Positions 19,494 to 28,283 of a DNA stretch of 64,000 nt are shown piece after piece. The DNA is from Acinetobacter baylyi DSM 14961 = CIP 107474. Its GTDB lineage: Bacteria > Pseudomonadota > Gammaproteobacteria > Pseudomonadales > Moraxellaceae. Location of the stretch: the NCBI RefSeq assembly GCF_000368685.1, contig NZ_KB849631.1, positions 124,001-188,000 on the forward strand. The letters are read 5' to 3'. Position 1 is the first letter of the stretch. Every line of letters begins with the position of its first letter. The notes beneath the pieces are model-generated. The model had not been told where the DNA came from. It ran no database searches and worked only from the letters and a program-made list of their open reading frames with translations. A program made the position numbers and the translations under genes.

Positions 19494-20657
19494 TTAATTG
19501 TCACCAAACAGATCACGTGTAAAAACTTTCTCAAGTACATCATCTAAATCAGATACAATTCGGTTTGCAATAATGATATCGCTTTGTTGTTTGAACTCTA
19601 CTAAGTCATTTACGACGTCTGAGCCAAAGAAAGAGGATTCTTGAAGCACGGGTTCATATACCACTACACGAATACCCTTTGCTTTAAGGCGCTTCATAAT
19701 GCCTTGTATCGCAGACTGTCTAAAATTATCACTGCCCGCTTTCATCACCAGTCGGTAAATGCCTACTGTTTCAGGTGCTTTCTTGACAATTTGCTCTGCA
19801 ATAAAATCTTTACGTGTCGTATTGGATTGAATAATTGCAGAAATCAGGGTTTGTGGTACATCCTGATAATTTGCAAGTAACTGCTTGGTATCTTTTGGAA
19901 GGCAATAACCACCATAGCCAAAAGATGGATTGTTGTAATGTGTACCTATACGCGGGTCTTTACCTACAGCGCTAATGATATCTTTACTGTTTAACCCTCG
20001 TGAAGCGCAATAGGTATCTAGCTCATTAAAATATGCAACTCGCATAGCCAAATACGTATTTGAAAATAATTTAACCGCTTCTGCTTCAGTAGCATCCATT
20101 AAAAGTACATCGACGTCTTCTTTTAAACTGCCCGCTTTAAAAAGTGCACCTATCTTTTGGCCTATTTCGGATGTATCACCCACCACAATGCGTGAGGGAT
20201 AAAGATTATCTAACAGTGCTTTTCCTTCACGTAAAAACTCGGGTGAAAATACAATCTTTAAACTTGGATATTGCAGTTGCATTTTTTGAGTAAAACCCAC
20301 AGGAATTGTAGATTTAATGACAATAATTGCCTGACTGCTTTGGTTACTTAGGTCACTCAAAACCTGTTCAATCGAACTTGTGTCAAAGTAATTGGTTTGC
20401 TCATCATAATTGGTCGGGGTTGCAATAATAATGACTTCGGCATTGGCATAAGCAACTGTTGAATCAAGTGTTGCTTGAAAATTAATCTCTTTTTGTAAAT
20501 ACTGACTAATTTCAGTATCGTGTATGGGAGAAGTTTTATGATTGAGCAAGTCTACACGAGCTGGATCGATATCCAATGCAATCACCTGATGCTGCTGTGC
20601 AAACAACATAGCATTGGACAAACCTACATAGCCTGTACCTACAATTGTAATATTCAC
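19494..20657 (-). CDS. ugd: UDP-glucose 6-dehydrogenase
   Basis: Reads as 388 residues from a GTG start, the same length as E. coli Ugd. GAGGG lies eight bases upstream of this GTG, whereas the ATG at 20681 would add eight residues of poor fit. It makes UDP-glucuronate from UDP-glucose. Motifs: [16 protein letters not shown] (NAD site), [13 protein letters not shown], and the catalytic cysteine in [14 protein letters not shown] (about residue 252). The C-terminal part FGSDVVNDL is normal. It heads the long minus-strand capsule operon and is divergent from wza. Confidence 0.95.
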   Translation of the reverse strand: MNITIVGTGYVGLSNAMLFAQQHQVIALDIDPARVDLLNHKTSPIHDTEISQYLQKEINFQATLDSTVAYANAEVIIIATPTNYDEQTNYFDTSSIEQVLSDLSNQSSQAIIVIKSTIPVGFTQKMQLQYPSLKIVFSPEFLREGKALLDNLYPSRIVVGDTSEIGQKIGALFKAGSLKEDVDVLLMDATEAEAVKLFSNTYLAMRVAYFNELDTYCASRGLNSKDIISAVGKDPRIGTHYNNPSFGYGGYCLPKDTKQLLANYQDVPQTLISAIIQSNTTRKDFIAEQIVKKAPETVGIYRLVMKAGSDNFRQSAIQGIMKRLKAKGIRVVVYEPVLQESSFFGSDVVNDLVEFKQQSDIIIANRIVSDLDDVLEKVFTRDLFGDN

Positions 20658-21126
20658 ACACTTTCCCTCAAAAACTTTCATATAAAAAATTTATAAAATA
20701 AAACTTTAACACGATATCTAAATGACAAAATTAAGAGACATGGTTCGAGATGATGTAGCCATCCAGCAAAGCATGATTTTTCCAGATACACATTTAAGAG
20801 GCTCTATAAGCACCCATTTCAAGCCTGCGAATTGTTAGCAAATGATGGGGCATTTCTCTATAAAGCATATTTGAAAAAAGCATGTTCTATCAAAATTGGT
20901 CTAATACTACTTCGATTTGATTTCAGTTCAAATGGTTGGTATCAGATAAATACAATTTATTTTTTACATTCATTTAATTTAACCGCTTTTTAAGTAAATA
21001 ATACAAAACCCGTCACAGAGAGAATTTTTTTAAATTTCTTTTTCGGTACAATGCATGTAATTTGAGGTATTCTTAGCTTCGATTGAAGCTATAATTTTAT
21101 TTATAAATAAACATCAAGGGTCGCGC
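20658..21126. promoter_or_regulatory. Divergent capsule promoter region between ugd and wza
   Basis: About 470 bases without a gene, separating the leftward synthesis operon from rightward wza-wzb-wzc. It is AT-rich near wza. A perfect 6-bp inverted repeat with a 4-base spacer (21075-21090) sits directly before a TATAAT hexamer at 21090-21095, which may be the wza promoter with an operator; no convincing -35 box was found. Both flanking genes use GTG starts. The remainder holds nothing I can name. Confidence 0.5.
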
Positions 21127-22230
21127 GTGAAGCTTTACCAATCATTGATTATTCTAAGTTTGAGTTTGGGCTCTTTTGGATGTGCCGTTACATCTGGTCT
21201 ACAGTCCTACGATGTCCCAGATCAAGGTCGCTATGAGACCAATCTCGGTGCTGTTTTAAATGTTGTAAAGCTTACGCCAGAAACTGTTCAAGCTTTTTCG
21301 CTTGATCATGCAGTAGTGCAGCAAAATTATGCTGCCCTGTTTAAAGATCAACGTGTCGCTTATCGCCTGACCAATGGCGATGTGCTCTCGATTCAGTTAT
21401 GGGCATATCCAGAAATCACTCCTCCATTAGGCAATAATGTAAGTAATGATCTTTCTGCTCAGTCAATAGGTTATCCGATTGACTCTTCAGGCTATATTCA
21501 GTTTCCACTGATTGGTCGCTACAAGGCAGAAGGTAAAACACTAGAACAAGTCAACCGTGAGTTGCCACAGCTTCTCAAACGTTATTTAAAAAATCCAGAC
21601 CTTACGGCACGTGTGATTTCTTATGAGGGTAAACCGTACTCTGTACAAGGTAACGTGACCAAAGGCGGTGTTTTTTATCTTAGAGACCAACCGATTAGTG
21701 TTTATACGGCTTTGGGGCTGGCAGGCGGTGTCACAGAGCTTGGCGATAATACTTCTGTTCGACTCATACGTAACGGTGTGACATATAACTTAAACACCAT
21801 TGAGCTTGAAAAAGCGGGTTATTCACTGCATAAGTTACTGTTACAGCCAGACGATACCCTGTATGTCAATGCCCGTGAAAACCAGAAAATTTATGTGATG
21901 GGTGAAGCACAAAAGAATCAGGCTCTACCGATGCGTGATCAAGGTATGACCTTGAGTGACGTACTGGGTGAAAGTTTAGGTATCAACCCAACTTCTGCAA
22001 GCGCTAGCAGAGTCTATGTGCTTAGAACCAACCCCAAAGATCACACCAGTGAATTGTTTCATCTCAACCTGATGAGCCTTGGTGACTTTAGCCTTGCCAA
22101 TCAATTTCAGATGAAAAGTAATGATATTGTATATGTCGATGCGACAGGCCTGACTCGCTGGCAGCGTGTGGTCAATCAGATTATTCCATTTTCAAATGCC
22201 TTATATAATCTTGACCGTCTAGGACAGTGA
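21127..22230 (+). CDS. wza: Capsule polysaccharide export outer-membrane lipoprotein
   Basis: A 367-residue lipoprotein with a GTG start, a signal peptide ending in the lipobox LGSFGC (lipidated Cys19), a Poly_export domain with YRLTNGDVLSIQLWAYPEI and IDSSGYIQFPLIGRYKAEGK, and SLBB domains thereafter (VQGNVTKGGVFYLRDQPISV, GEAQKNQALPMRDQG). Wza forms the octameric translocon across the periplasm and outer membrane. The C-terminal segment ending near WQRVVNQIIPFSNA is the amphipathic outer-membrane helix. Its stop overlaps the wzb ATG. Confidence 0.96.
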   Translation: MKLYQSLIILSLSLGSFGCAVTSGLQSYDVPDQGRYETNLGAVLNVVKLTPETVQAFSLDHAVVQQNYAALFKDQRVAYRLTNGDVLSIQLWAYPEITPPLGNNVSNDLSAQSIGYPIDSSGYIQFPLIGRYKAEGKTLEQVNRELPQLLKRYLKNPDLTARVISYEGKPYSVQGNVTKGGVFYLRDQPISVYTALGLAGGVTELGDNTSVRLIRNGVTYNLNTIELEKAGYSLHKLLLQPDDTLYVNARENQKIYVMGEAQKNQALPMRDQGMTLSDVLGESLGINPTSASASRVYVLRTNPKDHTSELFHLNLMSLGDFSLANQFQMKSNDIVYVDATGLTRWQRVVNQIIPFSNALYNLDRLGQ

Positions 22231-22658
22231 TGCAAATCAAACATATTTTAGTGGTATGCATTGGTAATATTTGCCGTAGCCCAATGGCCGAATACTTGCT
22301 TAAAGCACAATACCCTGAGCTTCACATTGAGTCTGCTGGCATTGCAGCTATGGTCGGTCATGGCGCGGATGACAAGGCAAAGCAATGTATGCAACGTATC
22401 CATCTCGATATGAGTACGCATATTGCAAAAAAGCTGGAAGCCACGCATATTAAGCAGGCAGATCTGATCTTGGTCATGAGTCAAAATCAGCAAAAGCATA
22501 TTGAGGCAACTTGGCCATTTGCCAAAGGAAAAACATTTCGTTTAGGCCATTGGCAACATAAAAATGTGCCAGACCCTTATCAGCATGATCAGGCTTTTTT
22601 TGATGACACCTTTCAGCTTATCCAGCAATGTATAGCCGACTGGAAAAAGTACATTTAA
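22230..22658 (+). CDS. wzb: Low-molecular-weight protein-tyrosine phosphatase
   Basis: A 142-residue phosphatase that dephosphorylates the Wzc kinase. The P-loop CIGNICRS carries Cys10 and Arg16 of the C-x5-R motif, and the general-acid DP lies in NVPDPYQHD near the C-terminus. The ATG at 22230 overlaps the wza stop (TGATG), preferred over a GTG one codon earlier. It is co-transcribed with wza and wzc. Confidence 0.96.
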   Translation: MQIKHILVVCIGNICRSPMAEYLLKAQYPELHIESAGIAAMVGHGADDKAKQCMQRIHLDMSTHIAKKLEATHIKQADLILVMSQNQQKHIEATWPFAKGKTFRLGHWQHKNVPDPYQHDQAFFDDTFQLIQQCIADWKKYI

Positions 22659-22672
22659 CGTAATTATAGATA

Positions 22673-24883
22673 ATGACGATGAACCAGACGACAAATAATG
22701 AAGATACAATAGATTTACGTGAGTTGTTTTTTTCACTGATTGTGCAGTGGAAACTTATCTTACTTTGCGTATTACTTAGCATAGTTTTAGCGTTACTTTA
22801 TTTACGTGTTACATCCGATACTTACTCTGTCGATGCTCTCGTGCAAGTTGAAAGTCCTAAAGGCGGTGCTTCAGCAGCACTGTTAGGTCAAGAACTTTCT
22901 AACGTTATGGATACGTCTGGACTAGGCCAACAGCTTGCGCAAGCAGAAATTGAGATATTGAGATCACGCTTGGTTGTAGGTACAACCATCGAGAAATTAA
23001 ATCTGGATATCACTGTTCAACCTAAAAATGACTCCGTGATTCAACGATTAATTTCAAGCTCAGATTTTAGCACTCAATATTCTTCACGTGGCGTACTGGT
23101 AGAAAATGATTCAGATCATTTCGATATTCAACAATTTACTGTACCTGAAAAATATTTGAACAGCTCACTGCTATTAAATATATCAGAGAACAAGCAGATT
23201 ACCCTGACAGATCTTGATAAAGAAGAAGTGGTTTTTAAAGGGCAGTTAAATCAAAACAATATCTTATCTACCCGTGATGGTCTCTGGAAAGTTACTATTT
23301 TTGGTAATCCTTTAGAAGAAGAATATATTGTTACCAAACAAGCACTTCCAACAGCAGTAAATAGCCTCCTAGATAACTTTTCTGCCGCCGAACGTGGCAA
23401 ACAAACAGGTGTCATTGGGCTTAGCTATCAAGGTCATGATAAGACTCAAATTACCAGTGTACTGAATGTTATTTTGCAAACCTATAAGCAGCAAAATATT
23501 GAACGTAGCTCTGCAGAAAAAGAGCAAACGCTAAAATTTCTAGACAAACAGCTTCCAGAGCTCAAAAAAGAACTCGATCAGGCCGAGCGTCAATTTAACG
23601 TATTTCGTCAGCAGTATAATACAGTCGATGTGAGTAAAGAATCTGAGCTTTATTTAACTCAGAGTGTCACACTCGAAACACAGAAAGCAGAATTACAGCA
23701 AAAGCAAGCTGAACTCAGTGCCAAATATACGCCTGAGCATCCAGCCATGCAGGAAATCAATGCGCAACTTGGTGCAATTAATAGTAAGATTAATGAGTTA
23801 AATGGCACACTTAAACGACTTCCAGACGTACAACGCCAGTATTTACAGCTTTATCGTGATGTCGAAGTCAAAACACAGCTCTATACTGCTTTACTCAATA
23901 CCTACCAAACCCTAAACGTTGCCAAAGCAGGTGAAATTGGCAATGTACGCATTGTCGATACAGCGATTGAACCTGTAAAACCAATTAAACCGAAAAAATT
24001 GATTATTTTAATCTTATCAATTTTCGTAGGTGGCTTTATTGGGGTCATGGCGGCACTGTTACGTAAGATGTTGCGTACAGGTATTAAAGATGCATCTCAA
24101 ATTGAAAATGAGCTCGATTTTCCTGTATATGCAACTGTTCCACGCTCACCTATTCAGGAAAGCCGCATTAAACTGCTGAAGAAGAAGAAAAATATTCCTA
24201 TTCTTGCCATCAAAAACAGTGATGATATTGCGATTGAGAGCTTGCGTAGTATGCGTACAGCGATTCACTTTGCACTGGCAAATGCCAAAAATAATGTCAT
24301 TATGATTGCAGGCCCTGCACCAGAAGTGGGTAAGTCTTTTATTTCGACCAATCTTGCTGCGATATTGGCACAAAATAACAAACGTGTATTGCTTATCGAT
24401 GCAGATATGCGCCGTGGTTATTTGCATAAATACTTTAATACAGAAATCAAACCCGGCCTTTCCGAGTATTTGACCGATCAGGCAAGTCTGGAAGACGTTA
24501 CACATCATTCGGAAGTGTCTGGGCTCGATATGATCACACGGGGTAAAAGCCCAGCCAATCCTTCAGAAATTCTGAGCTCAGCACAGTTTCAAGCAATGCT
24601 TGAGCGCCTGATGCCGCTTTATGATCATATTCTGATTGATACGCCGCCAGTACTTGCAGTGACCGATGGTATTATTATCTCTCAATATTCAGGTGTTAAT
24701 CTGATTGTTGCACGTCATGCCAAAACGCATATGAAGGAACTTGAGCTGACGGTTAACCGTTTTGAACAGGCAGGTGTCAAAATCAATGGCTTTATCCTGA
24801 ATGACATTCAGGCCAGTGCAAGTTATGGCTACGGTTATGGCTATAACTATGCTTATGGTTATAAAGCCAGTAAAGACGATTAA
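22673..24883 (+). CDS. wzc: Polysaccharide co-polymerase and autophosphorylating tyrosine kinase
   Basis: A 736-residue bacterial BY-kinase. A Wzz domain follows the first membrane span (about residues 28-48), and a long coiled periplasmic region runs to a second span (about 442-463, KKLIILILSIFVGGFIG). The cytoplasmic kinase domain has Walker A near 546 (GPAPEVGKSFISTN) and Walker A' LIDADMRRG near 575. A tyrosine-rich tail (YGYGYGYNYAYGY) ends the protein. It controls capsule chain length through phosphorylation cycles with Wzb. Another in-frame ATG lies two codons in. Confidence 0.96.
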   Translation: MTMNQTTNNEDTIDLRELFFSLIVQWKLILLCVLLSIVLALLYLRVTSDTYSVDALVQVESPKGGASAALLGQELSNVMDTSGLGQQLAQAEIEILRSRLVVGTTIEKLNLDITVQPKNDSVIQRLISSSDFSTQYSSRGVLVENDSDHFDIQQFTVPEKYLNSSLLLNISENKQITLTDLDKEEVVFKGQLNQNNILSTRDGLWKVTIFGNPLEEEYIVTKQALPTAVNSLLDNFSAAERGKQTGVIGLSYQGHDKTQITSVLNVILQTYKQQNIERSSAEKEQTLKFLDKQLPELKKELDQAERQFNVFRQQYNTVDVSKESELYLTQSVTLETQKAELQQKQAELSAKYTPEHPAMQEINAQLGAINSKINELNGTLKRLPDVQRQYLQLYRDVEVKTQLYTALLNTYQTLNVAKAGEIGNVRIVDTAIEPVKPIKPKKLIILILSIFVGGFIGVMAALLRKMLRTGIKDASQIENELDFPVYATVPRSPIQESRIKLLKKKKNIPILAIKNSDDIAIESLRSMRTAIHFALANAKNNVIMIAGPAPEVGKSFISTNLAAILAQNNKRVLLIDADMRRGYLHKYFNTEIKPGLSEYLTDQASLEDVTHHSEVSGLDMITRGKSPANPSEILSSAQFQAMLERLMPLYDHILIDTPPVLAVTDGIIISQYSGVNLIVARHAKTHMKELELTVNRFEQAGVKINGFILNDIQASASYGYGYGYNYAYGYKASKDD

Positions 24884-24892
24884 TTAGCGATC

Positions 24893-24920
24893 AAAGCCAG
24901 ATTTTAGAATCTGGCTTTTT
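24893..24920 (+). terminator. Rho-independent terminator after wzc
   Basis: Stem AAAGCCAGATT with its complement AATCTGGCTTT around a 6-base centre, followed by a T-run. It lies ten bases after the wzc stop and ends the wza-wzb-wzc unit. Confidence 0.88.
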
Positions 24921-25052
24921 ATTGCCAAAAGCAACGCAAAATATAAAAAAATCCACTCGTTTTTTTCTGCAAACATTATATGCTTTGCAGATGCGTGCTA
25001 AGATCACATGCATGAACAACATGATCAAATAAACATCTTTTTGGAACCTTGT

Positions 25053-25760
25053 ATGAGTAAAGCCTTACCCATTGCTGTCGCTGTAATTTTAGGCGGTGCT
25101 GCACTTATCCCTGTTTATTACGCCTCTCAGCATCCTGCGACAGATGTAGGTAGCAAGGCAGATAAAAATGCGACTCCAGTACAAAAAATCAGTTATGCAC
25201 TGGGCTACGAAGTAGCAAACCAGACGCCTGCCGAGCTCGATGTTAATACATTTGTGCAAGGTATTCGTGATGGTCATGCACATGCTCCTGCCGCTTATAC
25301 CGAAGAACAGTTACAAGCAGCTTATAAAGAATATCAGCAGGAAATGCAGAAAAAACAGCTTGATCAAACTCATCAGTCTGCCTCAAGCAGCAACAATTTT
25401 CTTGCAGAAAATGCCAAAAAAGAAGGCGTTAAAACCACTGCTTCTGGTTTGCAGTACAAAATTATTACCGAAGGTACAGGTAAACGTCCAAGCGCTTCAT
25501 CTGTGGTAAAGGTCAATTATAAAGGTCAATTGACTGATGGTAAGGTATTTGACAGCTCTTACGAGCGTGGTCAACCTGTCGAGTTCCCATTAAATCAAGT
25601 GATTCCAGGCTGGACTGAAGGCTTACAGCTTCTCAAGGAAGGTGGTAAAGCGACCTTGTATATCCCAGCCAAACTGGGCTATGGTGAGCAAGGTGTTCCT
25701 GGCATGATCCCACCAAACAGTACTTTAATTTTTGATGTAGAACTGTTAGAAGTGAAATAG
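25053..25760 (+). CDS. fkpA: FKBP-type peptidyl-prolyl cis-trans isomerase
   Basis: About 235 residues from the ATG at 25053, where a hydrophobic signal or anchor segment begins ([19 protein letters not shown]). An N-terminal helical dimerisation domain ([17 protein letters not shown]) is followed by the FKBP domain: [63 protein letters not shown]. It is a periplasmic folding helper. fkpA is the conserved flank of Acinetobacter K loci, next to wzc. A longer reading from 25008 would add a hydrophilic leader and is less likely. Confidence 0.93.
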   Translation: MSKALPIAVAVILGGAALIPVYYASQHPATDVGSKADKNATPVQKISYALGYEVANQTPAELDVNTFVQGIRDGHAHAPAAYTEEQLQAAYKEYQQEMQKKQLDQTHQSASSSNNFLAENAKKEGVKTTASGLQYKIITEGTGKRPSASSVVKVNYKGQLTDGKVFDSSYERGQPVEFPLNQVIPGWTEGLQLLKEGGKATLYIPAKLGYGEQGVPGMIPPNSTLIFDVELLEVK

Positions 25761-25765
25761 TGAAA

Positions 25766-25797
25766 AAGGAGAGTGCGATACTCTCCTTATTTTTTTG
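25766..25797 (+). terminator. Terminator between the two FKBP genes
   Basis: Stem AAGGAGAGT/ACTCTCCTT with a 5-base loop and an eight-base T-run directly after. It lies just past the fkpA stop and only about ten bases before the next gene's start, so the second gene may depend on read-through or on a promoter inside fkpA. Confidence 0.85.
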
Positions 25798-25805
25798 GAA
25801 ATATC

Positions 25806-26504
25806 ATGATGAAAAAAATAGGTTTGGCTCTGATCGCCTCAAGTATGACAGTGACTGCTTTTGCCGCATCGATTGGTGCATCGAGTCCACAAAAAGATCA
25901 ACTGGGCTATAGCTATGGTTACGTTATGGGACGTACCAATGCAGATACATTAAAGGATCTGAATGTAGATGCTTTTGTTCAGGGCCTTAAAGAAGGTGCT
26001 CAAGGCAAGGATTCAGCTTTGAGCGATGAGGCCATGGCTAAAGTTCTAAGCCAGTATAAAAAGCAGGTCGAAGCCAAACAGCTCTATGCATTTCAGCAAT
26101 TGGCACAAGATAACCTCAAACGTGGTGAAGCTTTTCTTGCAGAAAATGCCAAGAAATCGGGTGTGATTAGCACTAAATCGGGTTTGCAGTATCAAGTACT
26201 CAGTGCAGGGAAAGGTAAATCACCGAAAGCCAGTTCTCGCGTAAAAGTAAATTACGAGGGGCGTTTACTGGACGGTACAGTCTTTGACAGCTCAATTGCC
26301 CGTAATCATCCTGTCGAGTTTCAGCTCAGCCAAGTGATTCCAGGCTGGACCGAAGGCTTGCAACTGATGAAAGAAGGTGAAAAAGCGCGTCTGTTTATTC
26401 CAGCCAAACTTGCGTATGGTGAAGTCGGTAGCGGTGATGCGATTGGACCAAATAGTACGCTGATTTTTGATATCGAATTACTGGAAATTCTTCCATCCAA
26501 ATAA
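25806..26504 (+). CDS. FKBP-type peptidyl-prolyl cis-trans isomerase, second copy
   Basis: About 233 residues starting MMKKIGLALIASSMTVTAFA, a clear cleavable signal peptide ending in AFAAS. It has the same layout as the preceding FkpA: an FKBP_N domain (GYSYGYVMGRTNADTL) then FKBP with [48 protein letters not shown]. It is a paralogue of fkpA, presumably from tandem duplication, and acts in the periplasm. The start at 25806 lies after the terminator T-run with a TTGGAAA site; longer readings would begin inside the terminator. Confidence 0.92.
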   Translation: MMKKIGLALIASSMTVTAFAASIGASSPQKDQLGYSYGYVMGRTNADTLKDLNVDAFVQGLKEGAQGKDSALSDEAMAKVLSQYKKQVEAKQLYAFQQLAQDNLKRGEAFLAENAKKSGVISTKSGLQYQVLSAGKGKSPKASSRVKVNYEGRLLDGTVFDSSIARNHPVEFQLSQVIPGWTEGLQLMKEGEKARLFIPAKLAYGEVGSGDAIGPNSTLIFDIELLEILPSK

Positions 26505-26505
26505 T

Positions 26506-26536
26506 AAAAAACGCTGTCATGATGACAGCGTTTTTT
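26506..26536. terminator. Bidirectional terminator after the second FKBP gene
   Basis: A long perfect inverted repeat: A6 then CGCTGTCAT paired with ATGACAGCG then T6, directly after the TAA stop. The A- and T-runs on the two sides make it work in both directions. Confidence 0.9.
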
Positions 26537-26560
26537 ATTCATGCACGATATTGCGCTACT

Positions 26561-26680
26561 GCATAAATAAAGCGTTGCTTTTGTTATCTACGCGCTTCGC
26601 TTGTCTTGCGGCATAAATAAAGCGTTGCTTTTGTTATCTACGCGCTTCGCTTGTCTTGCGGCATAAATAAAGCGTTGCTT
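26561..26680. repeat. 50-bp tandem repeat, 2.4 copies
   Basis: Two identical 50-base units (26561-26610, 26611-26660) followed by the first 20 bases of a third (26661-26680), with no mismatch that I can see. The array sits between the second FKBP gene and the murJ stop. The unit contains GCATAAATAAAGCG at one end and CGCGCTTCGC in the middle. Its role is unknown. Confidence 0.95.
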
Positions 26681-26689
26681 TATTTATGC
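26661..26689 (-). terminator. Hairpin at the murJ 3' end
   Basis: A perfect 12-bp inverted repeat GCATAAATAAAG/CTTTATTTATGC with a 5-base loop, formed between the partial third repeat unit and the murJ stop codon region. It may act as a terminator or mRNA-end stabiliser, but no T-run follows it on the minus strand. Confidence 0.55.
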
Positions 26690-28231
26690 CTCATGTTTTA
26701 AGTGGCGTGGGCGAAAGCCTGCTGCAAATAATGCAATACCATATGCAGCAACACCAATAACACAAAATGCAATCACTTCAATAATGCGCATCCACTGTGA
26801 AGACTGTCCATCGTACCAGTGTAATGCAGCCCATAGCGCTGCAATCATGGCAAGATTGGCTATCGCATATTGAATTGCCAGTTTCTTCCAATGTGCGCCA
26901 AAACGAAAAATATTTCGCTTATGCAAATAAAAATAGAGTAAACCCGCATTCACCAAAGCAGAGCCAGAAGATGACAGCGCTAAAGCCATGTGCTCCGCTT
27001 GCCAATCGATCAGTTTAAAGAAACCAATAAATATCACGTTTAACAGAGCATTGGCAGCAACTGCGATCAGCCCGACACGCACTGGAGTCTTGGTATCCTG
27101 CTGGGCATAAAAACCAGGCGCAAAAACCTTAATCAGCATAAATGCAATCACACCCGCGCTCATACATTGCAGTGCAAGCGCAGTCATTCTGGTATCTTCC
27201 CAAGTAAACTCGCCACGCTGAAATAAAGCCTGAATAATTGGGGTCGACAACATAAACAGCGCAATACTCGCAGGTAAACCCACCAAGACAATGACACGCG
27301 CTGCCCAATCCAGCATACCACGGAATTTTTCCTGATCTTGCTCTGCATGACGCATAGACAATGAAGGTAAAATCACGGTACCAATCGCCACCCCAATCAA
27401 GCCTAAGGGTAATTCGGTCATACGTTCTGCACTGTATAGCCACGAAACTGAGCCATCCTGCATAAACGAGGCCCAAATGGTATTTAGCAAGAGATTAATC
27501 TGGGTTACCGATACACCAAACAATGCTGGTAGCATCAGCTTCATAATGCGTTCTACGCCTTCATGCTTAAAATCGACCTTGGGTGGAATCAACAGTTTTT
27601 TACGCCACAATTCTGGAATCTGAATCGCAAGCTGTAAGATCCCCGCACCTAGTACGGCCCACCCCAAAGCCATAATCGGCTGTTGCATATACGGTGTGAG
27701 CCACCATGCGCCCGCAATCATGGCCACATTGAGCAGTACAGGTGAAAATGCAGGAGAGGCAAAAGAGCCGTAACTATTGAGAATACTGCTGGCAAATGCA
27801 GTCAGCGACATAAACATGAGGTACGGAATAGTCAGGCGAAACATCCCGACGGCCAGATCAAACTTTTCAGGATCGTTATGAAAACCTGGTGCATAGGCGT
27901 AAATAATGACAGGTGCAATAATCATGGCAATCAGGGTGAGCAGGCTCATCACCATGAGCAAGCATCCAAATACCCGACTAATCAGAATCTGGACTTCTGC
28001 ATGTGCACGTCCCGATTTATATTCGGTGAGCACAGGAATAAATGCTTGGGAAAATGCCCCTTCGGCAAACAGTCGCCTAAAAAAGTTAGGAATCCGAAAC
28101 GCCACTACAAATGTATCGAAGTCCTTCCCTGCCCCAAAAACATTGAGTAAGACCATATCGCGGACCAAACCCAATACTCGAGATAACATCGTCATTGCAC
28201 TGACAATAAACGTCGATCGCCACAATGCCAT
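26684..28231 (-). CDS. murJ: Lipid II flippase
   Basis: A 515-residue MurJ/MviN with about fourteen membrane spans. Essential features are present: SRVLGLVRDMVLLNVFGAG with the Arg-Asp pair, and FRIPNFFRRLFAEGAFSQAF. It flips undecaprenyl-PP-MurNAc-pentapeptide-GlcNAc across the inner membrane for peptidoglycan synthesis. Length and motifs match the housekeeping enzyme, unlike the shorter MurJ-like protein in the capsule block. In Acinetobacter it is the usual neighbour of fkpA. The first residue is an ATG at 28231. Confidence 0.97.
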   Translation of the reverse strand: MALWRSTFIVSAMTMLSRVLGLVRDMVLLNVFGAGKDFDTFVVAFRIPNFFRRLFAEGAFSQAFIPVLTEYKSGRAHAEVQILISRVFGCLLMVMSLLTLIAMIIAPVIIYAYAPGFHNDPEKFDLAVGMFRLTIPYLMFMSLTAFASSILNSYGSFASPAFSPVLLNVAMIAGAWWLTPYMQQPIMALGWAVLGAGILQLAIQIPELWRKKLLIPPKVDFKHEGVERIMKLMLPALFGVSVTQINLLLNTIWASFMQDGSVSWLYSAERMTELPLGLIGVAIGTVILPSLSMRHAEQDQEKFRGMLDWAARVIVLVGLPASIALFMLSTPIIQALFQRGEFTWEDTRMTALALQCMSAGVIAFMLIKVFAPGFYAQQDTKTPVRVGLIAVAANALLNVIFIGFFKLIDWQAEHMALALSSSGSALVNAGLLYFYLHKRNIFRFGAHWKKLAIQYAIANLAMIAALWAALHWYDGQSSQWMRIIEVIAFCVIGVAAYGIALFAAGFRPRHLKHEA

Positions 28232-28283
28232 CGTCTCTACCTACGGCTAAACACAAAGTCGATATTGTAATGAAAGTTGCAGA

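Noticed and set aside
20701-20990. Possible insertion-sequence relic in the ugd-wza gap
   Set aside because: Short readable peptide pieces exist but none matched a transposase family that I can name, and no inverted repeats were found.
24146-24508. 120-codon minus-strand frame opposite wzc
   Set aside because: Antisense to the Wzc kinase domain including Walker motifs; a shadow frame.
26561-26680. Possible CRISPR array from direct repeats
   Set aside because: The two 50-base units abut with no spacers, only 2.4 copies exist and no cas gene is present. It is a plain tandem repeat.
27906-28250. 114-codon plus-strand frame opposite murJ
   Set aside because: It is fully antisense to the conserved start of murJ and has no protein features.
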